Assembly (NCBI GenBank): GCA_963920525.1
Contig: OY986439.1
Span: forward strand, 27,724,819-27,788,818
Source of the DNA: Dichetophora obliterata
Lineage: Eukaryota; Arthropoda; Insecta; Diptera; Sciomyzidae
DNA: 64,000 nt
Reading direction: 5' to 3'
The notes under the pieces are model-generated. The model searched no databases. It was given only the letters and a program-made list of their open reading frames with translations, and had not been told where the DNA came from. The position numbers and the translations under genes are program-made. Shown here in pieces: positions 1-12,189 of the stretch. Numbering within the stretch: position 1 is the first letter of the stretch; each line of letters opens with the position of its first letter.

Positions 1-425
1 AGTACCATGGGACACAATTTGAACCACTGATAAATAAACCTTTGTGGTATGTTAGGACAAAATTCAAACCATTCATATTTGATTTTTATAATAATATTAT
101 ATATGATAAAAATAATAAAAATAAATAATAAAAAATAAAAATATTTTTGACTTTTTTTTTTCTTGTACCTCATAGGTATTTTTTATAATGAAATTATCGT
201 ATAACAAAGAGTTAAACAGCTTTTTTTTCGTTGATCACCTTGACACTGAACTAAAATCTGCCACGTCAAAACATCACGACCAATAAGACCACGTCAGTTT
301 TTACGCAAAAATCAATAACTGAACAGTTGTTGGTATAACAACGAACACTAGGCAAACAAAAATGATTTAAAAACGAGTTTTACATGTGTACAAAATTATT
401 GTTGGGTCATAATTTGTAACTTTGA
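1..425. other. AT-rich non-coding stretch
   Basis: No convincing gene, RNA or mobile-element boundary is seen here. The sequence is AT-rich with short A and T runs. Confidence 0.5.
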
Positions 426-832
426 TTAACCCTCATCTGACCCTCAATAAAAGTCACATATAAAACCCTAATGAATGAAATTTCACCCATGAGTATTTTG
501 TAGGCCTAATTAACTAAAAATTATTAATTTTCTTTTATATACGTTTATTTTGTTGATTTACAGTTTATTATTTACAATTAGTGCAAAAGTAGAAAACAGT
601 TTTATGCTCACCTCATACATATTTGTTGCAGGAAGTAATATGCTTTTCGGTCCTTTTTTTGCATATGGGTGAAATTTCACAATTTTTTTCAACCATAATA
701 TTTATATCATATTCTTAAAGAAAGGGACATTTCATACAAATACCATACATTTTATTAATTTTGCATTAAAAATGAGCTAGGTATAGCGTTTTGAACTTCA
801 AAATGGGTGAAATGAGGTCGGATGAGGGTTAA
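426..832. mobile_element. piggyBac-like MITE (TTAA target site)
   Basis: The element is bounded by TTAA at 426-429 and 829-832. Its termini are inverted repeats: the left end reads TTAACCCTCATCTGACC, and the right end, read inward, is TTAACCCTCATCCGACC. A TTAA duplication followed by CCC is characteristic of piggyBac-superfamily elements. At about 407 bp with no coding frame it is non-autonomous. Secondary inverted pieces (TTTCACCCAT near 481 and its complement near 666 and 802) lie inside. The terminal TTAACCCTCAT is shared with the element at 21262-21813, so the two probably used the same transposase source. The superfamily call is inferred from the ends only. Confidence 0.75.
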
Positions 833-910
833 ACAGTTCCGAAAAAAATAACTAAAAAAATAGCTGAAACAATTAATGTTTTACTAACATTTAAGGCTGG
901 TAAAATGTTT

Positions 911-1844
911 AGGGCCGATGTTGATTTTGAATAAAATACAAATTATTTAAGAAATTATTATCATTTCTTTTTATTATGATAATATTGGTATGGTTCAGTT
1001 ATGTATGGAATAAAATATCGGCGGCACACCTCCATCCGATGGTCCAAATTTTCGATGACGCTGAGCCATAATTGAGGTTCTATGCCGTTAATGTGCCGAA
1101 TAATCTCATCTTTTAGCTCTTGAATTGTTGCTGGCTTATCGAGCCCATAAACCGCACCAAATAGTCACTCTTTTGGGTGCATTGATTTTTCGACAATCAC
1201 GCTTGGATTATCATTCGCCCAAATACAGCAATTCTGCTTATTGACGAATCCACTGAGGTAAAAATGTGCCTCATCACTAAAGATCATTTTATTCCAAAAT
1301 TGATCATCCACTGTTGCCATTTCTTGCCACCATTCTGACCATTGACGACGCTTGAAATGGTCAAGAGGCTTTAGTTCTTGAGTCGATTGCACCTTATAAG
1401 CATGTAAATGCAAGTCTTTATACATAATGTTCATCAACGACGAGCGTGAGAGGTGCAATTGTTGGGCACGACGACGAGTTGAGGTGGACGGCTCTTCAGC
1501 AACACTATCGCGAACAGCAGCAATATTTTCTGCAGTACGAGCTGTACGAGCATGCACTGGTGTTTTCACATCTCCTACCGACCCGCTTTGCTCAAATTTT
1601 TGCACGATTTTTCCGATTGTACGCACATTTGGACGATTAAATTGACCGAAAAAAATCACGAAGTGCACGATATGCATTTTGATTTGAGCGTCCATTTTCA
1701 TAATAAGCCTGAATAACTTTTACGCTTTGCTCGATTGTGTATTTTTCCATGGTTCAAATTGAATTAGTCTGAAATTGAGAAATGTCAAACGAAATGCAGA
1801 AAAAACTTGACGTTTAGGTGTGGTTCACATTCAACATCGGCCCT
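911..1844 (-). mobile_element. Mariner/Tc-superfamily element, internally deleted
   Basis: Terminal inverted repeats of about 13 bp (GGGCCGATGTTGA, left at 912, complement ending near 1843) enclose a minus-strand transposase remnant. TTA lies outside both ends, consistent with the TA-type target preference of this superfamily, though the exact duplication is not clean. About 930 bp remains of an element that would normally be about 1.3 kb or more. The missing part is the middle of the catalytic domain, so the copy could only have been mobilised in trans. Confidence 0.75.
1020..1750 (-). pseudogene. Mariner-like transposase remnant
   Basis: Read on the minus strand, a start codon at 1750 opens a helix-turn-helix N-terminus beginning MEKYTIEQSVKVIQAYY. 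A frameshift in a T-run near 1650 moves the reading into the longer frame that starts FFGQFNRPNVRTIG and continues to position 1165. The first catalytic motif is kept (IFSDEAHFYLSG, near 1275), as is the SMHP block. The frame then jumps directly to a C-terminal stretch (GLDKPATIQELKDEI, 1150 down to about 1105) and on to about 1020. The deletion removed the second and third catalytic acidic residues, so the protein cannot have been active. The product is known from family motifs; the parent element name is not claimed. Confidence 0.8.
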
Positions 1845-2418
1845 TAAAATTTAACCACCCTTTATAACGGGGCGTCTCAAGGTATTTTGGGAGAACATTA
1901 AAGATATAATTTTTGCGCCCTTATCAAATTATCGAAAAAATTCATATATATTTTTTAAAACAACATCAAACAGCTTCTTATTAAATCTCTTCAAATAAAT
2001 GAACTAAAATATATAAAACCTTTTTAAAATATATTAAGTTGAAAATAAATCGCAGAAACATTTGTTTTAGGAACATAAATCAAAACTAAAAACTCATCCA
2101 ATTAAAATTGATAACAAGAACGAGGTAATAAGTTCAATGAGGGAATAAACTCAATTTTACTGGTAATATTTTGCGTCGATTAAATTTTAATACGGTTTCC
2201 CTGGAGCACCTGTCATGTGCATGCGTCGCCCTACATAAATCAAAATCCTGTCACTAAAAGATGTATCACAAAGTATCTCTGGAATCCCTCCTACGATACC
2301 TCAACCTAACTTAACATTAAAAAGATTTATTAGCAAAATATTGTTGATAAAAGCACACTTATTAATGATTTCTGTACACACCCTTTATAAAAAACTTTAA
2401 GATGCAACCCTGAATATT
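1845..2418. other. non-coding, nothing recognised
   Basis: AT-rich sequence between two mobile elements. No open frame, tRNA or repeat boundary was found. Confidence 0.4.
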
Positions 2419-2743
2419 CAGCCTTATCACTGAGTCCCATCGTAGTACAATATAGTAGAAACTACGAAAAATGCATCACTGAGCTCATTCGTAACGTCAT
2501 TCGTAGATTTTTAAAGTAATTTTTTATGACTTGGTTTGTCTGTCGGAAAAAATTTTGAAATAAAATTCAGAAGGAATAACCACTTTACTATATGAATTTT
2601 TATCAAAATTTTTTCCGACAACTAAAACAAGTCGTAACAAATTACTTCAAAAATCTTACGAATGCCGCTACGAATGAACTCAGTGATGCCTTTTTCGTAG
2701 TTTCTACGATATCGTACTACGTCAAGACTCAGTGATAGGGCTG
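2419..2743. mobile_element. Fold-back MITE, 325 bp
   Basis: Almost the whole element is an imperfect palindrome. The left arm starts CAGCCTTATCACTGAGTC at 2419 and the right arm ends with its complement at 2743. Arms of roughly 140-160 bp flank a short unpaired centre near 2570-2590. There is no coding capacity. The CAGCCYTAT terminus resembles that of the fold-back at 31706-31969, so they may belong to related families. No clear target duplication is visible. Confidence 0.75.
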
Positions 2744-3861
2744 ATTATAACTAGTAATAATTTCGAAAAGCTTTATGGCGTCATTAACGTTTTATAACGT
2801 CCGCGTATTTTTAGTAAGAGAACTTCAATTAAATATAAGTTTTAGTTTATTTTCTCTACTCTGAACTTTTAAGTGTGCAAATTGTAAAGAAAATGAATGA
2901 AGACACATGTCAGTAGAATCAATAAAAAAACGTTTCTGTATCTGCGCATGAGTTTTAGAATTTATTGTCGCAAAACAACTTGCGTATTTTTTTCTTTTTA
3001 AATAATGTTTATTTATTGGCAAGTTCAATGATATAAAATTTATTTTATTATCGAAGTCAACGACTCTTGGGCAAGCAGCTCTTTTTAATACCCTCTCTTT
3101 GCAGGTTTTTGTTGAAAATTGCATCAGTTTTTATTAATCTTGCTTTTCGTTTTTCTTCATTTTATTGTTTCATACATATCGTGGCGGCTGTATTAAATCA
3201 AGAGCATTTTCTAAACCCCCTTTGAAAGGGGGGGTGAGTGCCTGCCTTATGTGTAGCACTTGTTGATGTTGTTTTGTTGTTGATGTTGATATTGTTGTAA
3301 GCACTTTTAAACCTAAAACGCATTTATTTAAAACAGGTTTCAAAAGTGCGCTCTAGCTTGCATCTGTTATTATTTTTTTTTTAACTTTTGCGTTGTTAGC
3401 TTTTTTAATCTGTTTACAAAATTTTTGTCAATCCCAAACCAAATGATGTTGATTTAAGAAAATATTTTATTGGGTTTATCACATTCCAAGTTTTTATTCA
3501 TTCCAAGGGATTGAAATGAAATTAAATACGCAATAAGTTTATTTATGTCGCATTTAAATTTTAAACCTATCAAAAATTCGTCGCTTGTGTTTGTTTTATT
3601 ACTAATATTTATTTTCTTAAAAGTGCGCATCGCGTAGCTGTGCCGCCACGTTGACGTTGCCATTGTTTGATGATTTTTCTAAATGGATTTTGTGCAATTC
3701 ACAATGTAATTAGCTAGCGCAAAGTGGGAACACCCAAACTTTATTTCAATTATATAGCTTAATCCTATACCAAAACGCGTGTAAAAATATTGTTTCAATT
3801 TAGTTTATTTTCAATTTTATTATGATTTCGATTTTAATTAAGATGTTGACTGTGAAAAACT
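2744..3861. other. non-coding, low-complexity
   Basis: No supported gene. The small open frames in this stretch lack domain-like composition. A (GTT)-rich run with a GGGGGGG tract occurs near 3220-3300. Confidence 0.4.
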
Positions 3862-6800
3862 AGTAATGGTAGTGGTAATTGTAATGGTAATGGTAATGGC
3901 AATGGTAATGGTAATGGTAATGGTAATGGTAATGGTAATGGTAATGGTAATGGTAATGGTAATGGTAATGGTAATGGTAATGGTAATGGTAATGGTAATG
4001 GTAATGGTAATGGTAATGGTAATGGTAATGGTAATGGTAATGGTAATGGTAATGGTAATGGTAATGGTAATGGTAATGGTAATGGTAATGGTAATGGTAA
4101 TGGTAATGGTAATGGTAATGGTAATGGTAATGGTAATGGTAATGGTAATGGTAATGGTAATGGTAATGGTAATGGTAATGGTAATGGTAATGGTAATGGT
4201 AATGGTAATGGTAATGGTAATGGTAATGGTAATGGTAATGGTAATGGAAATGGTAATGGTAATGGTAATGGAAATGGTAATGGTAATGGTAATGGTAATG
4301 GTAATGGTAATGGTAATGGTAATGGTAATGGTAATGGTAATGGTAATGGTAATGGTAATGGTAATGGTAATGGTAATGGTAATGGTAATGGTAATGGTAA
4401 TGGTAATGGTAATGGTAATGGTAATGGTAATGGTAATGGTAATGGTAATGGTAATGGTAATGGTAATGGTAATGGTAATGGTAATGGTAATGGTAATGGT
4501 AATGGTAATGGTAATGGTAATGGTAATGGTAATGGTAATGGTAATGGTAATGGTAATGGTAATGGTAATGGTAATGGTAATGGTAATGGTAATGGTAATG
4601 GTAATGGTAATGGTAATGGTAATGGTAATGGTAATGGTAATGGTAATGGTAATGGTAATGGTAATGGTAATGGTAATGGTAATGGTAATGGTAATGGTAA
4701 TGGTAATGGTAATGGTAATGGTAATGGTAATGGTAATGGTAATGGTAATGGTAATGGTAATGGTAATGGTAATGGTAATGGTAATGGTAATGGTAATGGT
4801 AATGGTAATGGTAATGGTAATGGTAATGGTAATGGTAATGGTAATGGTAATGGTAATGGTAATGGTAATGGTAATGGTAATGGTAATGGTAATGGTAATA
4901 GTAATGGTCATGGTCATGGTCATGGTCATGGTCATGGTCATGGTCATGGTAATGGTAATGGTAATGGTAATAGTAATGGTAATGGTAATGGTAATGGTAA
5001 TGGTAATGGTAATGGTAATGGTAATGGTAATGGTAATGGTAATGGTAATGGTAATGGTAATGGTAATGGTAATGGTAATGGTAATGGTAATGGTAATGGT
5101 AATAATGATGGTAATGGTAATGGTAACGGTAATGGTAATGGTAATGGTAATGGTAATGGTAATGGTAATGGTAATGGTAATGGTAATGGTAATGGTAATG
5201 GTAATGGTAATGGTAATGGTAATGGTAATGGTAATGGTAATGGTAATGGTAATGGTAATGGTAATGGTAATGGTAATGGTAATGGTAATGGTAATGGTAA
5301 TGGTAATGGTAATGGTAATGGTAATGGTAATGGTAATGGTAATGGTAATGGTAATGGTAATGGTAATGGTAATGGTAATGGTAATGGTAATGGTAATGGT
5401 AATGGTAATGGTAATGGTAATGGTAATGGTAATGGTAATGGTAATGGTAATGGTAATGGTAATGGTAATGGTAATGGTAATGGTAATGGTAATGGTAATG
5501 GTAATGGTAATGGTAATGGTAATGGTAATGGTAATGGTAATGGTAATGGTAATGGTAATGGTAATGGTAATGGTAATGGTAATGGTAATGGTAATGGTAA
5601 TGGTAATGGTAATGGTAATGGTAATGGTAATGGTAATGGTAATGGTAATGGTAATGGTAATGGTAATGGTAATGGTAATGGTAATGGTAATGGTAATGGT
5701 AATGGTAATGGTAATGGTAATGGTAATGGTAATGGTAATGGTAATGGTAATGGTAATGGTAATGGTAATGGTAATGGTAATGGTAATGGTAATGGTAATG
5801 GTAATGGTAATGGTAATGGTAATGGTAATGGTAATGGTAATGGTAATGGTAATGGTAATGGTAATGGTAATGGTAATGGTAATGGTAATGGTAATGGTAA
5901 TGGTAATGGTAATGGTAATGGTAATGGTAATGGTAATGGTAATGGTAATGGTAATGGTAATGGTAATGGTAATGGTAATGGTAATGGTAATGGTAATGGT
6001 AATGGTAATGGTAATGGTAATGGTAATGGTAATGGTAATGGTAATGGTAATGGTAATGGTAATGGTAATGGTAATGGTAATGGTAATGGTAATGGTAATG
6101 GTAATGGTAATGGTAATGGTAATGGTAATGGTAATGGTAATGGTAATGGTAATGGTAATGGTAATGGTAATGGTAATGGTAATGGTAATGGTAATGGTAA
6201 TGGTAATGGTAATGGTAATGGTAATGGTAATGGTAATGGTAATGGTAATGGTAATGGTAATGGTAATGGTAATGGTAATGGTAATGGTAATGGTAATGGT
6301 AATGGTAATGGTAATGGTAATGGTAATGGTAATGGTAATGGTAATGGTAATGGTAATGGTAATGGTAATGGTAATGGTAATGGTAATGGTAATGGTAATG
6401 GTAATGGTAATGGTAATGGTAATGGTAATGGTAATGGTAATGGTAATGGTAATGGTAATGGTAATGGTAATGGTAATGGTAATGGTAATGGTAATGGTAA
6501 TGGTAATGGTAATGGTAATGGTAATGGTAATGGTAATGGTAATGGTAATGGTAATGGTAATGGTAATGGTAATGGTAATGGTAATGGTAATGGTAATGGT
6601 AATGGTAATGGTAATGGTAATGGTAATGGTAATGGTAATGGTAATGGTAATGGTAATGGTAATGGTAATGGTAATGGTAATGGTAATGGTAATGGTAATG
6701 GTAATGGTAATGGTAATGGTAATGGTAATGGTAATGGTAATGGTAATGGTAATGGTAATGGTAATGGTAATGGTAATGGTAATGGTAATGGTAATGGTAA

Positions 6801-8052
6801 TGGTAATGGTAATGGTAATGGTAATGGTAATGGTAATGGTAATGGTAATGGTAATGGTAATGGTAATGGTAATGGTAATGGTAATGGTAATGGTAATGGT
6901 AATGGTAATGGTAATGGTAATGGTAATGGTAATGGTAATGGTAATGGTAATGGTAATGGTAATGGTAATGGTAATGGTAATGGTAATGGTAATGGTAATG
7001 GTAATGGTAATGGTAATGGTAATGGTAATGGTAATGGTAATGGTAATGGTAATGGTAATGGTAATGGTAATGGTAATGGTAATGGTAATGGTAATGGTAA
7101 TGGTAATGGTAATGGTAATGGTAATGGTAATGGTAATGGTAATGGTAATGGTAATGGTAATGGTAATGGTAATGGTAATGGTAATGGTAATGGTAATGGT
7201 AATGGTAATGGTAATGGTAATGGTAATGGTAATGGTAATGGTAATGGTAATGGTAATGGTAATGGTAATGGTAATGGTAATGGTAATGGTAATGGTAATG
7301 GTAATGGTAATGGTAATGGTAATGGTAATGGTAATGGTAATGGTAATGGTAATGGTAATGGTAATGGTAATGGTAATGGTAATGGTAATGGTAATGGTAA
7401 TGGTAATGGTAATGGTAATGGTAATGGTAATGGTAATGGTAATGGTAATGGTAATGGTAATGGTAATGGTAATGGTAATGGTAATGGTAATGGTAATGGT
7501 AATGGTAATGGTAATGGTAATGGTAATGGTAATGGTAATGGTAATGGTAATGGTAATGGTAATGGTAATGGTAATGGTAATGGTAATGGTAATGGTAATG
7601 GTAATGGTAATGGTAATGGTAATGGTAATGGTAATGGTAATGGTAATGGTAATGGTAATGGTAATGGTAATGGTAATGGTAATGGTAATGGTAATGGTAA
7701 TGGTAATGGTAATGGTAATGGTAATGGTAATGGTAATGGTAATGGTAATGGTAATGGTAATGGTAATGGTAATGGTAATGGTAATGGTAATAGTAATGGT
7801 AATGGTAATGGTAATGGTAATGGTAATGGTAATGGTAATGGTAATGGTAATGGTAATGGTAATGGTAATGGTAATGGTAATGGTAATGGTAATGGTAATG
7901 GTAATGGTAATGGTAATGGTAATGGTAATGGTAATGGTAATGGTAATGGTAATGGTAATGGTAATGGTAATGGTAATGGTAATGGTAATGGTAATGGTAA
8001 TGGTAATGGTAATGGTAATGGTAATGGTAATGGTAATGGTAATGGTATGGTA
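3862..8052 (+). repeat. Giant hexanucleotide array (AATGGT)n, about 4.2 kb
   Basis: About 700 head-to-tail copies of AATGGT fill this interval on the + strand. Variation is confined to the edges and a few internal points: GGCAAT near 3896, GGAAAT near 4247 and 4271, a seven-unit GGTCAT block at 4906-4947, AATAATGATGG near 5101, GGTAACGG near 5124 and AATAGT near 7791. From about 5130 to 7790 the array reads without interruption (about 440 units). Five of the six frames are free of stop codons because the unit length is a multiple of three. The very long open frames (Met-Val, Ile-Thr and Tyr-His dipeptides, also Gly-Asn and Leu-Pro) are therefore a by-product of the repeat and are not genes. 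Confidence 0.98.
4906..4947 (+). repeat. GGTCAT variant block within the hexamer array
   Basis: Seven consecutive GGTCAT units replace GGTAAT here. Such a run points to local amplification of one mutated unit. The same variant (seen as CATGAC on the + strand) appears in clusters in the distant right-hand array at 62287 and 62539. Confidence 0.95.
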
Positions 8053-10589
8053 AATTTTGCATTTTTTCTGCAATCTTTAAGAATTCTGATTTTTTTTTTT
8101 ACTTTTTAGTTCAACATTTTCGAGAAAAGAACACGATTCAATTTTAGGGGTCGCTATGTTTTTTCTCAAAAGGGCAGAACTTCCAAAAAGGGCAGTAAAA
8201 TGTAGTATTTTTTCAGACAGGAGAAACGAAAAGACGATTAACTACTTTCCTTTTACATGTTATTTTTGCTTTTGTTATTTACCTATGAAATTTAGTTTTT
8301 CATATTTCTTCTTTTTTACCCTTTTTATGCTTTAATGATCTATTAAATTGTTTTAAAAAATATGTTTTATTTTCATTTAATTTCGTCGATTTTATTTCCA
8401 TTTCGACTTTAACGTTTTATTTATATATGAATTATTTTAGTGCATTATGCATTAAAAAAATGGAATGAAAACAATAAAAATGAATATAGTACAAAAACAA
8501 TTGAATACAAAATTTTTTATATATACCGGTTGCCAGATGCAATTTTTTAGCAAAACTTCCTCGAAAAAAATCGTGGATACGGCCCTTGTTATGACAGTTT
8601 TTCATATATTAATTAATCTACTCTGCATTTTATTTCATCTCTTCTGAGTTTCAGTGGATTTTTTTCTGAATTTAAATAGCCTCTGCAAACGTAGATTTGC
8701 AACAAATTCCCGCACTTTATGGTATTCTAACAACAAAATATCTCCTAAAAAAGGCATAAAATTGTATTAAATCTTATAAATCAACCAAAATGTACAAAAG
8801 GAATGATAAATCAATTTACGAAATTAAATTAAATCAAATTTCAAATAGAAAAAACAAAATGTGATCAAATGCTTTTCAGAAGTTTTTGAAATATTATTTT
8901 GTTATTCTTTAAGTTTTTGTAAATTAACTATTGTTTTAAATTATTTCAAGTTTTTCCGTTTTTAGGGTTACAGTTTTTTGTTGAAAATAAACTGGAATTT
9001 TGTGTAACTGTAAATTCCAAATAAAAAGCTGGCAACGCTGTTTGCACTAAAAATAGGCAGAATAAAGCTATCTTTATTTTCTTTTTTATAAAGTTCTTTC
9101 AAAGTTCCGATTTGGTAACTTTACGAGGTCCATTTACATGCACATATATGCTTTCATAAATATATCGATCAAAACAAGCTTACATTTAACCCATTAACCG
9201 CCGCTCCCAAACGTTAAAATTTAATGTGCTTTCTTATATTGATCACAGAAACTGCCACCAGAAGCTTAGCAAGGGGAGATAGGGGAAGGGGTGGTCCGCC
9301 CCTGTGCACAGCCAGAAGGGGTGTCAAATTGACACAAAATATTTGTTCAACATAAATCTCTTTATAATGTAAAATTTTTTGTATAACTATAAATTTTCTT
9401 TTAATAGGAGCGAATAATGTAATACCAAAGTATTTATGATTTTCCACACCTAGTTTGTGGAGGGCCCATGTGCACAGTGACCCATAGAATCTATTGCGCA
9501 TTTCCATACCTATGACTGAACTTAAAATATTATTATGATTGAACTTATTAAATTGTGTACACTCTTTCATTGCAGATGCCAAAGTATGAAAAAAATACCT
9601 GAAAGCATTAATTACTATGCGTTCGTATCAATTAAAACAAATTAAAATATATATATATATATAATGTTTGGTGAGGCGTGCAACCATCATAAAGATTAAT
9701 TACGAATTTTCATATATCTTATATAAAGTAATCATTGGGATTGACACCACAATTTTTTCATATCATATAAAGTTATACTATTAAATATGAACTAAAAGTA
9801 TGTAATTTTTGTTGAAAGTGGTCTGTAAAGTATGCAATATAAATCGTAAATCAGAAAGTGTCTGTATAGGTTTCATTCTGAATTTCAGAAGAGAACAAAA
9901 TCAATACAAAAAATTAAAAATTTATTTGAAGCAATCCTGCCATCAACTGCTTCTGCTTCTGCAACTGCTTCTGCATATGAACATTGATCATATTCCATGA
10001 TGAGGTAAATGAAGAGGAGTTAACGATTGAAATACCAAGGCTAAGGATGCAGCTTAAGGCTGCAGACATTGCTTTCGAAACAAATATAAACTGGATCTTA
10101 ATAGTATTTAAAAATTTATTTTTGAATGGATTATGAAAGGATTCTAAGAGGCGTTGCCGAATCTAATGCCTAGTTAAAAATAATTTTTAACGATTTGTTG
10201 ATTCATTCAAAAAAAACATTTAAAAACTTTAATCAATAAAATTTTTTTTACGCTCTGCAATGGGGCAGTCAAGACTTACAGACCTCTCAATAGATCTGTT
10301 GCCGTACTTGATTCAAGTAACTTGAAGTTGCTTGAAAGCGTTATTTTACAAATTTTTGAAGCTCGAGAGAGAATAATTACATACAAAATGTCACTCTCTA
10401 GTACGGTCTAGTTAGGTCTCTAGTACTGGAATAGCCCTAATTTTGTCTATCGAAGCCGAAGAGGTTAATTGATTTGAGAGAGGAATATCGATTTCGATGA
10501 AGTTTTCGAGAAGCTTGTATCTCTGTGAGCAAGGAAGAAGAAATTTTAAATCTTTTTGGTACCCTAAAGTTTGATTTTATGAAAAAATG
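8053..10589. other. non-coding, with a possible LINE 3' scrap
   Basis: AT-rich sequence with a short (AT)n run near 9645-9664. No supported gene. The longest open frame on the minus strand (9214-9582) overlaps a probable LINE remnant and carries no recognisable domain. Confidence 0.4.
9420..9560 (-). mobile_element. Possible 3'-end scrap of a LOA-like LINE
   Basis: On the minus strand, a stretch around 9452-9500 resembles by eye the 3' end of the LINE fragment near 32915-32965: both contain an AGGTATG block followed about 30 bp later by a CATATGGGCCC/CACATGGGCCC block and CACAAACTA/CAACAAACTA. No intact reading frame survives. The match is short and was made without alignment software, so this is a tentative call. 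Confidence 0.35.
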
Positions 10590-11843
10590 TCACGTATGTA
10601 CCAGATCATACGTAAAGATCGTGATGCTGTGAAAACAGGTTGTAGTAGAGGAGGAGTACTCATTGCTGTGAAACGCTCATTAACTGTGTCTGAAATTCTT
10701 CTGAATAATGCTGATTCAATCTTGGATCAATCATGTATCACTATTATGGGACCTGCTGGAATGCTGGTCTTATGTGTTTCTTATATACCACCAAATAGCC
10801 CGTACTATGCATATAGTGGGCATGTTCATAATATTAAAAGCATTTCATTACATCATCTTGGCAATGACCATATATGCGTGCTCGGAGATTTCAATCTAAG
10901 TAAATTATCTTGGTCTTATTTGTTTGATAATGCCTTCCTAACTCCATCTAATGTAAACTCTGATTCTGAATTATATGTAATTGATAGCTTTGCTGATCTC
11001 AATTTGCTTCAGATTAACGGCTGTTATAATTTATTAAATAGATTATTGGATTTAGTATTTCTGAGTAATAATGTACATTTTGAAGTTTATAAATCCAGTT
11101 TTTCAATATCTACATCTGAGACGCATCATACTCCGCTTTGTATAAATATTGAGTTATATAGGTTTTTAGCATGTGAACAGAGTAATTATTTTCAACCTAG
11201 TTATAACTATAAGCTATGCGATTTTAATCTGATAAAATATTTGATCAGTCTTGTTGACTGGCGTAGGGAATTTAATGAATTGGATCTGACGAATTAATTT
11301 AATGTATTTAAATCTAAAGTTTTAAGTATTTGTACAGATTATATACTGCGTATCGATAAAATGAATCATAAGATCCCATGGTACACAGTGGGTTTAAAAA
11401 AGTTAAAAAATTTGAGCAGCAAATTTTATAAGTTGCATGTATTAACCAAAAGAAGTTTTTATTTTATTAAGTATCGGCATCATATGAGGGAATTTAATTT
11501 GTTTTAATTTTTTCAAGCGATAGGTATTTGTTCAAGCAATATGTTCGTAAGTTTGAGTCTAAAATTAAGATTAGTCCCAAGGAGTTTTGGCGGTATGTAA
11601 ATTCTAGAAAAGGATTTTCGAATTTTCCATCTTCGATTTTTTTTAATGATAAATTTTTGAATAATGCATCGGAAACTGCAAAGCTTTTTGCAACGTTTTT
11701 TAAATCAAACTTTGAATTAGGATCAGATTTGCAATATGAAACTGATAATACTTCTAATGGTATTAGTTTTGGTATACTTGTCATCTCTGAAAGTGATGTA
11801 ATTGATGCCATTAAAACATTAAAAATGAGTACTAAATGTGACT
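10590..11843 (+). pseudogene. CR1 ORF2, endonuclease and linker part (copy A)
   Basis: The open stretch 10587-11297 encodes the C-terminal two thirds of an apurinic-like endonuclease. It has RGGVLIAVK near residue 30, VSYIPPNS, and the catalytic VLGDFNLSKLSW block. The N-terminal metal-binding ETWL part is absent because of 5' truncation. Where endonucleases of this class usually end in SDH, this copy reads THHTPL. A stop follows at 11295-11297, the linker remains readable in the same register to about 11500, and a frameshift then leads to 11528-11843 (FKQYVRKFESKIKISPKEFW...). The reading is then interrupted by the SINE. It is non-functional. Confidence 0.8.
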
Positions 11844-12189
11844 ATGTAGTCGCGGCCGTAGCCTAGTGGGTAGAGTGCGTTGCCCCTAAGCTAATGAACT
11901 GCGGTAGCCCGGGTTCAATTCCAGCTCAGGCAGAAAGTTTTTTCAATTGAATTAATTTTTCTGTTCGGTCGTCACCTCTCTGCAGACAATGGCAAACCTC
12001 AGAGAGTAAAAACTGCCATGTAAAGTTTCTCGAGAACATACGCCGTTCGGAGTCGGCATAAAGCACGTAGGTCCAGTACGCGGTCATTTGTGATCAAACA
12101 TTTAATAACACGCACAACACAATTGATCAATAAAAGCTAGGTCAAAGTCCTTCCAAGGGCTGAAATGGCCAGTTTATTTTATATTTTTT
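11844..12189 (+). mobile_element. tRNA-derived SINE with 13-bp target duplication
   Basis: A 346-bp insertion in the LINE reading frame is flanked by perfect 13-bp direct repeats, ACTAAATGTGACT, at 11831-11843 and 12190-12202. Its 5' part is tRNA-like, with an A-box-like TAGCCTAGTGG at 11859-11869 and a B-box-like GGTTCAATTCC at 11912-11922. The body (about 11935-12180) is unrelated to tRNA, and the element ends in a short T-rich tail just before the repeat. Removing it together with one repeat joins the two LINE frames at the expected residue, which confirms the boundaries. A related tRNA-like head lies at 43281-43350 on the minus strand. I do not recognise a named family. Confidence 0.9.
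11859..11922 (+). promoter_or_regulatory. Internal Pol III promoter (A and B boxes) of the SINE
   Basis: The spacing of about 42 bp between the A-box-like and B-box-like motifs is typical of tRNA genes. The B box differs from the GGTTCGANTCC consensus at one position (A for G). Function is inferred. Confidence 0.7.

Noticed and set aside
3862..8052. Telomeric repeat
   Set aside because: The motif is not the insect TTAGG repeat, the array is flanked by unique sequence on both sides, and flies generally lack telomerase repeats.
3838..8073. Open frames of about 1400 codons on both strands
   Set aside because: They consist almost only of dipeptide repeats created by the hexamer; no unique sequence or gene signals.
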